From Myxococcus stipitatus DSM 14675 (lineage in GTDB: Bacteria; Myxococcota; Myxococcia; Myxococcales; Myxococcaceae), in the NCBI RefSeq assembly GCF_000331735.1, contig NC_020126.1, positions 2,976,001 through 3,040,000 of the forward strand: a DNA stretch of 64,000 nt, given 5' to 3'. This document shows positions 26,601-36,048 of this stretch, piece by piece. Position 1 is the stretch's first letter; each line of letters starts with the position of its first letter. The notes beneath the pieces were generated by a model. The model did not search any database, had not been told where the DNA came from, and saw only the letters and a program-made list of their open reading frames with translations. Both the position numbers and the translations under genes were made by a program.

Positions 26601-26814
26601 CCGGGAGGCACTGGGCGCGCAGCTCGAGCTCTCGCTCGACGCTCGGGCGGAGCAGGACCAATGGAGGAGGGACAAGGTGCACCTCGAACAGCGATTGGCA
26701 GCGCTCGGAAGGGAACTCGTCGAACAGCCTGAATCCTTGAAGGCCACCTATGCCGTTCGGGTCGCACGTCTGGTTCCCGTAGGCATGGTCTACCTGTGGC
26801 CGGGGGCTCGCTGA
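23605..26814 (+). CDS. drmD: DISARM protein DrmD, SNF2-type helicase
   Basis: A 1069-residue superfamily 2 helicase of the SNF2/RapA type. Motif I is DDVGLGKTIEAG (Lys148), motif II LDEAH (253-256) and motif III SATPHNGH. The C-terminal helicase lobe has TEYGDTLRYL (about 538), ATDAAREGINLQ and the arginine-finger motif MEQRNGRIDRA (about 630). The N-terminal VRHRQYLVNEV and LVRLTCLDDDAQG segments fit this subfamily. DrmD defines class 1 DISARM, a phage-restriction system that couples DNA methylation to blocking of incoming DNA. The TTG start at 23605 lies 13 bases after GGAGG, a little far; GTG 23620 is an alternative. Its stop overlaps the methylase ATG by one base. Confidence 0.85.
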   Translation: MACGSVPIAPTPCAGDIAQVRHRQYLVNEVIAPADVREQHTLVRLTCLDDDAQGRPLSVLWERELAARVVRPHQGGLGPPARFDEPRHFAAYLHALKWSSVTATDARLFQAPFRAGIHLMNHQLTPLKKALELPRVNLFIADDVGLGKTIEAGLVLQELILRQRVDRVLIVCPASVTLQWRDEMEKRFGLRFEIFNSEFVSRRRQERGFQVPVWATHSRFIVSYQTLRRSEYFEPLKTLLEEKGHHKSLLVLDEAHVVAPASASRYAIDTETTRSIRSLAERFEHRLFLSATPHNGHSNSFSALLEMLDPQRFTRGTRVRESQLAPVMVRRLKGDLRALGSAQRYPERHVVGVRLMHDSGRWHAEWLAPDGKTVEQRIDLGEASAPELELSQKLARYTELMAPGTKQGRLVFINLQKRLLSSIEAFHRTLSIHATAFGAGALASDGGVFTGDTAPESEEHGETDDALELSFAESIHEHSQHLSATVQARKLLDDMLALSARYRAARDAKLRALLHWIREHQCPLTRGAAWKPRRVIVFTEYGDTLRYLKEQLTAAFEGTQRGDERILTLTGGIDDVKRAQVQAAFNGSMEEFPVRVLLATDAAREGINLQGHCADLFHIDVPWNPSRMEQRNGRIDRALQPATTVRCGYFVYGQRAEDVVLDTLARKVETITRELGSLGCVLMDQMHDALASGITKSTMERLSRAAISTRTEVTKRELESQRSLQSLRKELDAIGELRDRSGKVMDFNPVLLRDALDVGFELAGAGRLEREAITEEGRTLEAWKVPVLPASWNTTLDSIRPRRELDEAPWEWRKRPLSPVVFEAPPGVSSKLVHLHLSHPLVQRVLQRFLAQGFSANDLSRVTVVQTQRDAVARVIVFGRLSLFGEGAARLHDEVVSVSARWLDGGGRGHLKPFADEADRKVIDQLETTLAEAPALSAIPKAVQKRLLASVEGDFSKLWPAIEEQASVREQGARKKLAARGASEAKALTEILLTQQEAIREALGAQLELSLDARAEQDQWRRDKVHLEQRLAALGRELVEQPESLKATYAVRVARLVPVGMVYLWPGAR

Positions 26815-29800
26815 TGAATGGCCAGAACCTTGGCGGGGACGTCGAGCGTCGCTATCACCAGATATGGATGGGGATGGCGCAGCCCATCGAAGGACTGGTG
26901 GTCTCCATCCCGGTCCTCGAGGACGCGCAATGCATGCAGCGCCTGCCGGTGTCCGCGCAGTCGCGGTTCGTGCTGCTGGCAGGTCGGGAGTCACCTCGTG
27001 TGACGGATGTCCCGCGCTTCCTCCGGGAGGTGCTGGGCTACAGCGAGGATGATTTCACCACGAGGTTTCCGGAGGACCTCCAGCTCGATATCGCGGAGGG
27101 GCAACAGACCCTCAAGCCCACGCGGGGGCTGTTGCGACGAGGACCTCCGCCCTCGAAGCCGGAAGGGTTGCCGGATGACTCCACGCCCATCAGCCGTGCC
27201 GCGGAAGGCTTCGCGCTCCTGACCTGGGAGCTGCCGGCCGGATTGGACCTGGACAAGAAGGAAGACACCACGGGCACGTGGTTCTACGAGCCCACCGCCA
27301 AGTTCGACCGCCTGCTGCGCGCGGCGCGTGTCCCCATCGGCCTGCTGTTCAACGGGGACTCCGTGCGTCTGGTCTACGCGCCCCACGGGGAGACGTCTGG
27401 GCACATCACCTTCCGGTTCAAGGACCTCGTCACCGCCAGCGGTCGTGCGCTGTTCGACGCGATGGTGATGCTCCTGCACGCGCGCCGCTTCTTCGGCGTG
27501 CTGCCCGAGCATCAGCTTCCCGCGCTCCTGGAGCAGTCTCGCCGCCGTCAGGCGGATGTCACCGACGAACTGGCCGACCAGGTCCTGGAGGCGCTCGGCA
27601 TCCTTCTCACGGGGTTCGAGACGGCCGCCGAGCGCGATGGCTCCCGGGCCCTGGATGAGGCGCTCTCTCGAGGTGAGGACCATGTCTACGGCGGGCTCCT
27701 CTCCACGCTCTTGCGGCTCGTCTTCATCCTCTACGCGGAGGACCAGGGCCTGCTTCCCGTGGACCAGGAGCCCTACCGCGATGACCTGTCGGTGAAGGCA
27801 CTCCACGCACAACTCATCGAGGACTCCAGCCAATACCCCGATTCGATGAACCGGCGCTTCGGTGCATGGCCACGGTTGCTGGCGCTCTTCCGGTGCATCT
27901 ACCTGGGGGCCTCGCACGACAAGCTGCGAATGCCAGCACGGCGCGGACAGCTCTTCGATCCTGACGAATTCCCCTTCCTGGGGAGTGCGGGTTCCGCCGA
28001 TGCGGACCTGGACGCGCGGGTGCCACCCATCGATGACGAGACGGTCCTCCAGGTCTTGGAGCGACTCATCTTCCTCAAGGGACAGCGGCTGAGCTTCAAG
28101 TCGCTCGACGTGGAGCAGATCGGCTCTGTGTACGAGGGCCTGATGGGCTTCCACGTGAAGCGCCTGACCGGTGCTGGAATCTGCCTCAAGCCGTCGAAGG
28201 TATGGGTCTCCGCGGACGAGGTGCTGGCCCAGCCCGCGAAGCGGCGTGCGGCATGGCTGGAAGGGGAGGCGGGCCTCGACGCGAAGGCGGTGAAAGCCTT
28301 GTCGAAGGCGTTGGCGCAGGCTTCGACACCTCAGATGGTCCTGACCGCTCTGGAGCCGTACCGCGTGAAGGGGGCCGAGACGCGACGAGCCTCCCAACTG
28401 GTACTTCAGCCTGGCGATGAGCGGCGACGGACCAGCAGCCACTACACGCCGCGAAGTCTGTCTGCGCCCATCGTCCGCCGGGCTCTGGAGCCCTTGCTCA
28501 AGACGATGGGGCCGAAGCCGTCTTCAGAACGGCTCCTCAACCTGAAGATCTGCGACCCAGCCATGGGGTCGGGTGCGTTCCTGGTGGAGTCCTGCCGCTT
28601 TCTCGCGGACCAGGTTGTCGCTGCCTGGACACGTGAGGGCGTGCTGAAGCGCGACAAGCACGAGGATGAGGTGATGCGGGCCCGCCGGCTGGTGGCCCAG
28701 CGATGCCTGTATGGCGTGGACAAGAACCCATGGGCCGTGAAGCTCGCGAAGCTATCGCTGTGGCTCGTGACGTTGGCGAAGACGGAGCCCTTCACCTTCC
28801 TGGACCATGCGCTCAAGTGTGGGGATTCATTGGTCGGGCTCGACTTGGATCAGCTTCAATCGTTCCACTGGGACCCAAGCAGCAAGAAGCAGTCGGAGCT
28901 GCCCTGGGCGTTCATCTCGAAGGCGCTGAAAAGCTCGTTGGAGAAGCGCGAGAAGATCCTCCAGCTCGCGCTGGAGCTGGAAGGGCCGGAGCGCAAGCCG
29001 CTGCAGTTGGACCTGGAGCCGGGGCGGATGAAGGAGGGGCTCCTCCGCGATGCGGACGTGGCATTGGCGGACATCAAGCGGATCGCCAATGCGTGTGTCG
29101 GGGCGTTCTTCGCTCATGGTTCGGACAAGGCGCGAGAAAAGGAGCGCATCCGCCGGTTGGACCTGATTGGGGCGTGGCTGTCCATGGCGAAGAATGGGGT
29201 TCCGCCTCCCATCCCGGCAGAGATCGCTGCGTTCTCCGCTCCGTCATGGGCGTTCCACTGGCCGCTGGAGTTTCCGGAGGTCTTCCATGGGAGCCGACCG
29301 GATCCGCTCGACAACGCGCAGCCCAACAAGGCTGCATGGGTCGATGGGTTCGTGGGGAACCCGCCGTTCGCGGGGAAGAACGCCATCATCGAGACGGGTG
29401 GTGAGAACTACCTCCCTTGGCTCCAGTCGGTTCATGAGGGGGCGCACGGCAACGCGGATCTCTCCGCACACTTCTTCCGTCGCGCGTTCCATCTGCTGGG
29501 GGAACACGGCAGCTTTGGATTCATCGCGACCAATACCATCGCGCAGGGGGACACGAGGGCCACGGGATTGAAGTACCTGGTGGACCACGGCGGCCACGTC
29601 TACGACGCCGTGCGCTCGATGAAGTGGCCGGTGGCCGGCGCCAACGTCTCCGTGGCAGTCGTACATCTGGCGAAGGGGCATGTCTCCGGCTTGAAACTGG
29701 AGCCGCGCCTGGATCGCTTCCCTGCGCAGTGCATCAGCTCTCGGCTACGTAGCAAACCGGAACGCCCGGATCCCGTGGCGATTGGTGCGAATGCTGGCAA

Positions 29801-30743
29801 GAGCTTCGTTGGGACGTACGTCTTGGGAATGGGGTTTGTGCTTAGCCCCGAGCAGCGCTCGACCCTGGTCTCGAAATCATCAAGGAACGCAGCGCGCATC
29901 TTTCGCTACGTGGGTGGCGAGGAACTCAACTCTGACCCGAGCCCAGAACTCGAAAGGCACGTCATTAACTTCGGACAAATGGAGCTGGAAGAGGCAGAGC
30001 GATGGCCTGACCTTCTTCGCATCGTGAAGGACTTGGTTTGGCCGGAGCGCATCAAGCTCAAGGGCAATGCCGACGGCAAGAGGCGAAAGAAATACTGGTG
30101 GCAGTATGGACGATACACTCCCGCCCTCTATGAGGCCCTGCATCCGAGAACACGCTGCCTTGCTAGTTCCCGCGTGTCGAAGCACCTGATGTTCTCCTGG
30201 CAGCAATCCTCTACGATCTTCAGTGAGGGCGTCGTTATCATTCCAGTGGAGCAAGACCACTGGCTTACGGTGTTGCAATCACGTGTACATGAGGTCTGGG
30301 TCCGACTTCTGTCATCATCGCTCGAGGACCGTCTTCGTTATGCCCCTAGTGATTGCTTCGAGACCTTCCCCTTTCCTGACTTCGGGAATGCATCAGCGCT
30401 CGACCGCATCGGCGAGCGGCTCCACTTCGAGCGCAGCCAGTACATGCAGGCCCACAACATCGGCCTGACGACGACATACAACCGGCTCAAGGACAAGTCC
30501 GTCACCGACGCCGCGACGCAGCGTCTGCGGGACCTGCACATGGCCGTGGACCAAGCCGTCCTGGACGCCTACGGCTGGAACGACATCCTCGTCCCTCCGT
30601 ACTGCGGCGCCACTCCGAAACAGCTCGAAGCCTTCGAGGACGAAGTCCTCGACCGCCTCTTCGACCTGAACGCCCAGCGTGCCCACGAGGAAGCCCATCC
30701 CACCGCCCGCCGTCCCGCGAAGTCCCGCGCCCAGACCGCCTGA
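26814..30743 (+). CDS. drmMI: DISARM adenine-specific DNA methyltransferase DrmMI
   Basis: A 1309-residue N6-adenine methyltransferase of the large Eco57I/type IIG-like architecture. SAM motif I is DPAMGSGAF (from Asp581) and the catalytic motif IV is NPPF (849-852). SHYTPRSLSAPIV lies just before the SAM domain. The C-terminal third (about 970-1190) should be the target-recognition part. In class 1 DISARM this enzyme marks host DNA as self. It starts within the TGATG junction with drmD. Codon use in about 29740-30370 looks less GC-rich than the rest, compatible with exchange of the recognition region. No nuclease motif is evident, in keeping with a pure methylase. Confidence 0.87.
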   Translation: MNGQNLGGDVERRYHQIWMGMAQPIEGLVVSIPVLEDAQCMQRLPVSAQSRFVLLAGRESPRVTDVPRFLREVLGYSEDDFTTRFPEDLQLDIAEGQQTLKPTRGLLRRGPPPSKPEGLPDDSTPISRAAEGFALLTWELPAGLDLDKKEDTTGTWFYEPTAKFDRLLRAARVPIGLLFNGDSVRLVYAPHGETSGHITFRFKDLVTASGRALFDAMVMLLHARRFFGVLPEHQLPALLEQSRRRQADVTDELADQVLEALGILLTGFETAAERDGSRALDEALSRGEDHVYGGLLSTLLRLVFILYAEDQGLLPVDQEPYRDDLSVKALHAQLIEDSSQYPDSMNRRFGAWPRLLALFRCIYLGASHDKLRMPARRGQLFDPDEFPFLGSAGSADADLDARVPPIDDETVLQVLERLIFLKGQRLSFKSLDVEQIGSVYEGLMGFHVKRLTGAGICLKPSKVWVSADEVLAQPAKRRAAWLEGEAGLDAKAVKALSKALAQASTPQMVLTALEPYRVKGAETRRASQLVLQPGDERRRTSSHYTPRSLSAPIVRRALEPLLKTMGPKPSSERLLNLKICDPAMGSGAFLVESCRFLADQVVAAWTREGVLKRDKHEDEVMRARRLVAQRCLYGVDKNPWAVKLAKLSLWLVTLAKTEPFTFLDHALKCGDSLVGLDLDQLQSFHWDPSSKKQSELPWAFISKALKSSLEKREKILQLALELEGPERKPLQLDLEPGRMKEGLLRDADVALADIKRIANACVGAFFAHGSDKAREKERIRRLDLIGAWLSMAKNGVPPPIPAEIAAFSAPSWAFHWPLEFPEVFHGSRPDPLDNAQPNKAAWVDGFVGNPPFAGKNAIIETGGENYLPWLQSVHEGAHGNADLSAHFFRRAFHLLGEHGSFGFIATNTIAQGDTRATGLKYLVDHGGHVYDAVRSMKWPVAGANVSVAVVHLAKGHVSGLKLEPRLDRFPAQCISSRLRSKPERPDPVAIGANAGKSFVGTYVLGMGFVLSPEQRSTLVSKSSRNAARIFRYVGGEELNSDPSPELERHVINFGQMELEEAERWPDLLRIVKDLVWPERIKLKGNADGKRRKKYWWQYGRYTPALYEALHPRTRCLASSRVSKHLMFSWQQSSTIFSEGVVIIPVEQDHWLTVLQSRVHEVWVRLLSSSLEDRLRYAPSDCFETFPFPDFGNASALDRIGERLHFERSQYMQAHNIGLTTTYNRLKDKSVTDAATQRLRDLHMAVDQAVLDAYGWNDILVPPYCGATPKQLEAFEDEVLDRLFDLNAQRAHEEAHPTARRPAKSRAQTA

Positions 30744-30751
30744 GCCCTCCC

Positions 30752-33700
30752 ATGAATGTCCCTGACACGGGAGCGGTTCGCTCCCACCTCATCGATGCGC
30801 TCGAAGCGGACCTCGTGGGTCCGTTCCACAAGCCTCCAGGCGCTCCCGTCTCGGACGCCACGGAAGTGCTCCGCACGCCACCGTCCCGCTGGTACCTGAC
30901 GGGCTTCCTCGTCCCGCTCGACCAGGGCGTCATCGAGGACGACCCCGACGACGAGGAAGACGACCTGGCCGCGGGCAATGACGACGATGACGAGGAATCC
31001 TCTCGCCCCGACCCGACCGCCAAGAAGGTGCGCCGCCTGCCCGCGTCCATGGGCCTGTCCGTCTTCGTCCCCGCGGGTACAACCCAGCTCACCGCCCACG
31101 TCTGCTGGGCGGACTATCAGCGCCTCGAAGCAGAGGGGCGGAAGCACTGGCGCCGCACCTTCCACCAACGCACCGTCACCCTGTCCCTGAGCGACGCGGC
31201 CCTCCGGGAAGGCCTGTCCCTCCAGGACAGCGGGGGCCTTCGCCTGGAAGGCCACGCAGAGAAGACGCACGAAGGCGAGCTCGCGGTCGCCATCTTCCTC
31301 GTCAATGCCCGCTCGCCCACCATCACCTCCGCCGACCGGGACGAGGCCTATGTCTTCCAGACCCACCTCGCCCTCGAATGCGAGCAGGGCTTCGTCAGCC
31401 GACAGGACTCCAGCGACGCCAACAGCGAGGACGATGACGACCGTGTCAACGACCTCCAGTTCCGTGACCGCCAGCGGTGGGCTGTGGGGCATGGCATCTC
31501 CGTGCGCGTCCCATCCACCTCCGTCCCCGTCACCCGCGTGGAAACGGACTGGCTGCCACGCGTCGAGGTGCTGCCTGTCGAAGCGCGGCAGATTGACGAA
31601 GTCACGGTGGGCATGGAGCAGCTCGCGGCGTTCACGAACCCCTCGGAGGCCGTAGCGGCCCTGCTTCCCCTGGTCCGGACCTACCGTGAATGGGTGGCCA
31701 CTCAGTCCACGCTCGCTGTCGGCGGCGAACGCCGCGAGGAGACTCGGGATGAGCTCATCCGCAGGGCTCGCCGCGCGGCTGACCGCATCGAGGAGGGCAT
31801 CCAACTCCTGACACGGGAACCTCTCGCGTTCGACGCCTTCCGCTGGATGAACAGCGTCATGGCCCAGTCGGAACGCAAGGTCCGGCAGGAAGAAGCACCT
31901 CGATGGCGTCTCTTCCAGCTCGCCTTCATCCTGCTGAACCTCCCCTCCGTCGAGCACGAAGGCCACGCGGACCGAGAGCTCGTGGAGCTCATCTTCTTCC
32001 CCACCGGCGGCGGAAAGACGCAGGCCTACCTGGGCCTCATCGCCTTCACGCTGCTCCTGCGCCGCCTCCGAGGGCAGGCCCACCTCCACGGCGGCCTGGG
32101 CGTGGCCGTGCTGCTGCGCTACACGCTGCGGCTGCTCACGCTCGACCAGCTTGGCCGCGCCGCGACACTCATCTGCGCGCTCGAGGTGCTCCGCCAGCAA
32201 GAGCCGAAACGCCTGGGCGCCGTGCGCTTCTCCATCGGACTGTGGGTCGGCCGCTCCGCGACCGCCAACACGCTGGAGCAGGCCTCCACGCAAATCACCG
32301 AGTACAAGAACGACAACAGCGCCCGCGCGCAATCTCCGTTCCCGCTCGCCACCTGCCCCTGGTGCGCCACGCCGTTCGAACGGGAGTGCTTCATCCTCCG
32401 GCCGTCCAAATCCAAACCCGAGGAGGTGCTCGTCGGCTGCGCCAGCATCGCGTGTGCCTTCAACCTGGGCCGCAATCCGGAAGGACTCCCCGTCCTCTTC
32501 GTCGACGAGCAGATCTACCGCGAGCTGCCGTGCTTCCTCGTCGCCACCGTGGACAAGTTCGCCATGCTGCCGTGGCGCGGAGAGACGGGACTCCTCTTCG
32601 GTCGCGTCCTGGGTCGCACCGGGAAGCGCTTCGTCGGTCCGTGCAGCGATGCCGCGGATGTGAAGGCGGCCCTCGTGACGCTCCCGAAGGGGCTGTCTCC
32701 CCCGGAGCTCATCGTGCAGGACGAACTGCACCTCATCTCCGGCCCGCTGGGCTCCATGGTGGGCCTCTACGAAGGCGCTGTCCTGACGCTCGCGCCCCGC
32801 GCGAAGCTGGTGGCCTCCACCGCCACCGTCCGCCGCTCCCGACAACAGGTGAGTCGCCTCTATGGACGGGACGTCGCGCTCTTCCCTCCGCCAGGCGTGG
32901 ATGCCTCCGAGACGTTCTTCGCCTCCGTGGGCAAGAAGGGCGCGCGCCAATACATCGGCGTGGCGGCACCCGGGCGCCCCATGAAGGCCGTCCTGCTGCG
33001 CGTCTATGTCAGCCTGCTCGCCGCCGCCGCGCGTGGCGAACACCTCCACGGTGCCGTGAGCGCGGACCCGTACCTGACGCTCGTCGGCTACTTCAACAGC
33101 CTGCGGGAGCTGGGCGGCATGCGCCGGCTGGTCGAGGACGAGGTGCGCCGACTGGTGATGGACCGCGTCCGCCGTCGTCCCGTGGACTTCGGCACCGAGG
33201 CCGAGCATCCCTGGTACCGGGGCAGGACCATCCGCGGCGAGCCCATCGAGCTCACCAGCCGGGAGAAGACCGCCGACATCAAGGCGTCGAAGAACCGCCT
33301 GGAGCTCACGCACGGCCAGCCCCAGAGCATCGACGTCGTGCTCGCCAGCAACATGATCTCCGTCGGCGTGGACATCGACCGGTTGGGACTCATGGTCGTG
33401 GCGGGACAGCCCAAGACGACCAGCGAGTACATCCAGGCGTCCAGCCGCGTGGGCCGCAAGATGAACAAGCCCGGCCTCGTGGTGACGTGCCTCAACGCGG
33501 CCAAGCCCCGCGACCGCAGCCATTACGAGCGCTTCGGGACGTACCACGAGTCGTTCTATCGCTTCGTCGAAGCCACCTCGGTGACGCCCTTCTCGGCACC
33601 GGCGCTCGACCGGGGGCTCGCGGGTGTCGTGGTGGCGCTGGGCCGGCTGTTGGACACCGCCATGACCGCGCCCCTGGAGTGGAAGTCCCTGCAGTCGCAT

Positions 33701-34090
33701 CGGGACGCGCTGGAACAGGCGCTCGACGCCCTGGCGAAGCGCGCGGGCCGAGGGCTGCCCAAGGAGGAGTCGGAGCGCGCCAGCCGCATCGTGATGCAGC
33801 GCGCGCAAGGCCTGCTCGACTCGTGGCGCAACATCATCGAGCAGGCGAAGAAGGACGCCGCCCAGCGCGCGTACTCGCCCTACGACCCGGCGGGAAAGGG
33901 GCTCAAGCCCCTGCTGCGCGGCTTCCTGGACTCCACCGACAACCTCACCCAGGACGAGCTCGAGTTCGACGCGCCCACGTCCATGCGTGACGTGGAGTCC
34001 TCGGTGCACCTGTGGATTTCACGTCAACCCCTGGGCGGTTACCGCGCCCCGAAGGCGGCAACGGAGGAGGTGGCGAATGACGAACCGTAG
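30752..34090 (+). CDS. drmA: DISARM helicase-domain protein DrmA
   Basis: A 1112-residue protein with a superfamily 2 helicase core. Walker A is FFPTGGGKTQAY (Lys422), the DEXH box is QDELHLISG (Asp657), then STATVRRS. The C-terminal lobe is NMISVGVDIDRLGLMVVAGQP with the final motif YIQASSRVGRK (about 870-905). A very acidic stretch (DDPDDEEDDL, about 70-85) lies near the N-terminus. A Cys pair group (CPWC ... CAS..C, about 535-570) may bind zinc. DrmA with DrmB forms the DISARM core that senses unmodified or single-stranded-ended phage DNA. It starts eight bases after drmMI and overlaps drmB by 14 bases. Confidence 0.87.
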   Translation: MNVPDTGAVRSHLIDALEADLVGPFHKPPGAPVSDATEVLRTPPSRWYLTGFLVPLDQGVIEDDPDDEEDDLAAGNDDDDEESSRPDPTAKKVRRLPASMGLSVFVPAGTTQLTAHVCWADYQRLEAEGRKHWRRTFHQRTVTLSLSDAALREGLSLQDSGGLRLEGHAEKTHEGELAVAIFLVNARSPTITSADRDEAYVFQTHLALECEQGFVSRQDSSDANSEDDDDRVNDLQFRDRQRWAVGHGISVRVPSTSVPVTRVETDWLPRVEVLPVEARQIDEVTVGMEQLAAFTNPSEAVAALLPLVRTYREWVATQSTLAVGGERREETRDELIRRARRAADRIEEGIQLLTREPLAFDAFRWMNSVMAQSERKVRQEEAPRWRLFQLAFILLNLPSVEHEGHADRELVELIFFPTGGGKTQAYLGLIAFTLLLRRLRGQAHLHGGLGVAVLLRYTLRLLTLDQLGRAATLICALEVLRQQEPKRLGAVRFSIGLWVGRSATANTLEQASTQITEYKNDNSARAQSPFPLATCPWCATPFERECFILRPSKSKPEEVLVGCASIACAFNLGRNPEGLPVLFVDEQIYRELPCFLVATVDKFAMLPWRGETGLLFGRVLGRTGKRFVGPCSDAADVKAALVTLPKGLSPPELIVQDELHLISGPLGSMVGLYEGAVLTLAPRAKLVASTATVRRSRQQVSRLYGRDVALFPPPGVDASETFFASVGKKGARQYIGVAAPGRPMKAVLLRVYVSLLAAAARGEHLHGAVSADPYLTLVGYFNSLRELGGMRRLVEDEVRRLVMDRVRRRPVDFGTEAEHPWYRGRTIRGEPIELTSREKTADIKASKNRLELTHGQPQSIDVVLASNMISVGVDIDRLGLMVVAGQPKTTSEYIQASSRVGRKMNKPGLVVTCLNAAKPRDRSHYERFGTYHESFYRFVEATSVTPFSAPALDRGLAGVVVALGRLLDTAMTAPLEWKSLQSHRDALEQALDALAKRAGRGLPKEESERASRIVMQRAQGLLDSWRNIIEQAKKDAAQRAYSPYDPAGKGLKPLLRGFLDSTDNLTQDELEFDAPTSMRDVESSVHLWISRQPLGGYRAPKAATEEVANDEP

Positions 34091-35924
34091 GAAGTGGACC
34101 AAGGCCCGCTCGACGCGGCCGCCAGATGGGCGCGTGCGCCAGAGCCAGGTGGTCTCCACCTTCGGCCCGGGCAGCATGCTGGACCTGCTCAACGACGCGG
34201 TCCTCGTGGGCGGTCTGGACTTCTGGCGTCTCAAGGGCCAGGGCGAAGTGGTCAACGAGCCCCGGCTGCTGGAAATCGTCGAGCCGCTCTACCACCGCAA
34301 CAAGTGGCCGCTCAGCAAGGAGGCCCCCTTCCGCAAGCCCCCCGCCGGGGATGAGCGAGAGCCGACGGAGTCCTGCGGCATCCAGGTGTATGAGTTCCCG
34401 CGCTGGTTCGTCTGCCAGAACCCCCACTGCCGCACACTGGTGCGGGCCAACAGCCTGGAGCGCGTGAACCAGGAGTACCGCCACCGCTGCGCCGGAGTGG
34501 ATGCGAAGCCTGAGCGCTGCGTGCCGGTGCGCTTCGTCGCGGCCTGTCCGCGGGGGCACCTGTCGGACATCGACTGGACCTGGTGGATGCACGAGCGCAA
34601 GCCTTGCGACGCCCCACAGCTCAAGCTCGAGGAGGGCGTGAGCGGTGACTTCAGTGACATCGAGGTCGTGTGCTCGACGTGCGGCAAGCGCAGGCGCCTC
34701 ATCGACATGACTCACAAGGAGCAGCAGGACTTCTGCGAAGGGGAGCGGCCCTGGCTGGGATTGGAGGCGCGGGAGCGCTGTGGCGAGAAGCAGCGACTGC
34801 TGGTCCGCACCGCCAGCAACGGCTACTTCGCGCAGACCACCAGTGCCATCACCATCCCTGAGCCGGAGTCGCTCCGGCGCAAGGTCCAGTCCGCGTGGAG
34901 CATCCTCCAGTCCGCCACCGCGGAGACCCTGCCGGCCTTCCGGACCATTGCCCAGGTGCAGGCGGCGCTCGGCTCCGCCTCCAACGCGGAGGTGCTCGCG
35001 GCCATCACCGCGGAGCGCGAGCACACGCCTGAAGCCGTCCCGGAGATTCGCACCGCGGAGTGGCTCCAGTTCCTCGCGCAGCCCCAGGAGAAGCCCGGCG
35101 AGATGCCCAGGGACCGCACCGAGGTCTTCTGGGCTCGGCGCATCGCTCGGCCCCAGGGGCTGCCCTCGCTGGTCGAACGCGTGGTGCTGGCGCGACGGCT
35201 GCGAGAGGTCCAGGCCCAGGTCGGCTTCACGCGGCTGGAGCCCCTGTCGAAGGACCTCCAGGGGCGCTACGACCTGGACGTGGCGCTCGCACCGATGTCA
35301 CTCCACCGGGACTGGGTCCCCGTCACGGAGATGCAGGGCGAGGGCATGCTGCTGGTGCTCGACGAGCCGCAGGTGCATGCGTGGGAGATGTCCGAGCCCG
35401 TGCTGCGGCGCGAGGAGGTGCTCCGGGCCGGGTATGAGCGCTGGAAGCAGGGCTCCGGCTCGAAGCTCCCCTTCCCGGGCGTGCGGCTCTACCTGCTCCA
35501 TTCGCTGGCGCACCTGGTGATGACGGAGGTGGCGCTGGAGTGTGGCTACCCCGCGAGCTCCATCCGCGAGCGGCTCTACTGCGCGCCGCACAGCGACGCC
35601 GTCCCCATGGCGGGCATCCTGTTGATGACGGGCACCACGGGCGCGGAAGGCACGCTGGGCGGCCTGGTGGAGGAGGGCCGGCGACTGGGGCAGCACCTGG
35701 CCCGGGCGCTGGAGGACGCGCGCCTCTGCTCCAACGACCCGGTCTGCGCGCACCACGAACCCACGGGCCGGGATGACCGCGACCTGGAGGGCGCCGCGTG
35801 CCACGGGTGTCTCTTCCTCCCCGAGTGCTCCTGTGAGCGCTTCAACCAGTACCTGGATCGCGCGCTCGTCGTGCCCACGCTGGGCCACGAGGACGTCGCC
35901 TTCCTGAAGACGCCGTGGACCTGA
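34077..35924 (+). CDS. drmB: DISARM protein DrmB (DUF1998)
   Basis: A 615-residue protein ending in a DUF1998 domain. The N-terminal QSQVVSTFGPGSMLDL is the standard DrmB opening. Cys pairs occur at about 118-150 and 199-202. The C-terminal domain (about 470-595) includes LYLLHSLAHLVM, LLMTGTTGAEGTLGGL and a Cys cluster CSNDPVC ... CHGCLFLPECSC that probably binds zinc. DrmB forms the obligate complex with DrmA. ATG 34077 follows GGAGGAGG by five bases and lies inside the end of drmA, indicating coupling. The usual next gene, drmC (phospholipase D-like), is missing: the following gene is on the other strand. Confidence 0.87.
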   Translation: MTNRRKWTKARSTRPPDGRVRQSQVVSTFGPGSMLDLLNDAVLVGGLDFWRLKGQGEVVNEPRLLEIVEPLYHRNKWPLSKEAPFRKPPAGDEREPTESCGIQVYEFPRWFVCQNPHCRTLVRANSLERVNQEYRHRCAGVDAKPERCVPVRFVAACPRGHLSDIDWTWWMHERKPCDAPQLKLEEGVSGDFSDIEVVCSTCGKRRRLIDMTHKEQQDFCEGERPWLGLEARERCGEKQRLLVRTASNGYFAQTTSAITIPEPESLRRKVQSAWSILQSATAETLPAFRTIAQVQAALGSASNAEVLAAITAEREHTPEAVPEIRTAEWLQFLAQPQEKPGEMPRDRTEVFWARRIARPQGLPSLVERVVLARRLREVQAQVGFTRLEPLSKDLQGRYDLDVALAPMSLHRDWVPVTEMQGEGMLLVLDEPQVHAWEMSEPVLRREEVLRAGYERWKQGSGSKLPFPGVRLYLLHSLAHLVMTEVALECGYPASSIRERLYCAPHSDAVPMAGILLMTGTTGAEGTLGGLVEEGRRLGQHLARALEDARLCSNDPVCAHHEPTGRDDRDLEGAACHGCLFLPECSCERFNQYLDRALVVPTLGHEDVAFLKTPWT

Positions 35925-36048
35925 GCGGCGGGGCGACGTCGGACCTGGAGCGGCTGCCCGAAGCCCTCCAGCGAGCCGCCACGGAACATCGAAGGGGGCG
36001 TGCTGCTGGAGGACACGGGCTCGAGCCGCATCCAGGGACACCCGGGCC

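Noticed and set aside
26814..30743. Reading the methylase with its neighbours as a BREX or type I restriction system
   Set aside because: No PglZ, BrxC or HsdR/HsdS-like gene; the drmA/DUF1998 pair next to it fits DISARM instead.
30569..34009. 1146-codon minus-strand frame opposite drmA
   Set aside because: Antisense of drmA, with no motif of its own; long only because of GC-rich third positions.
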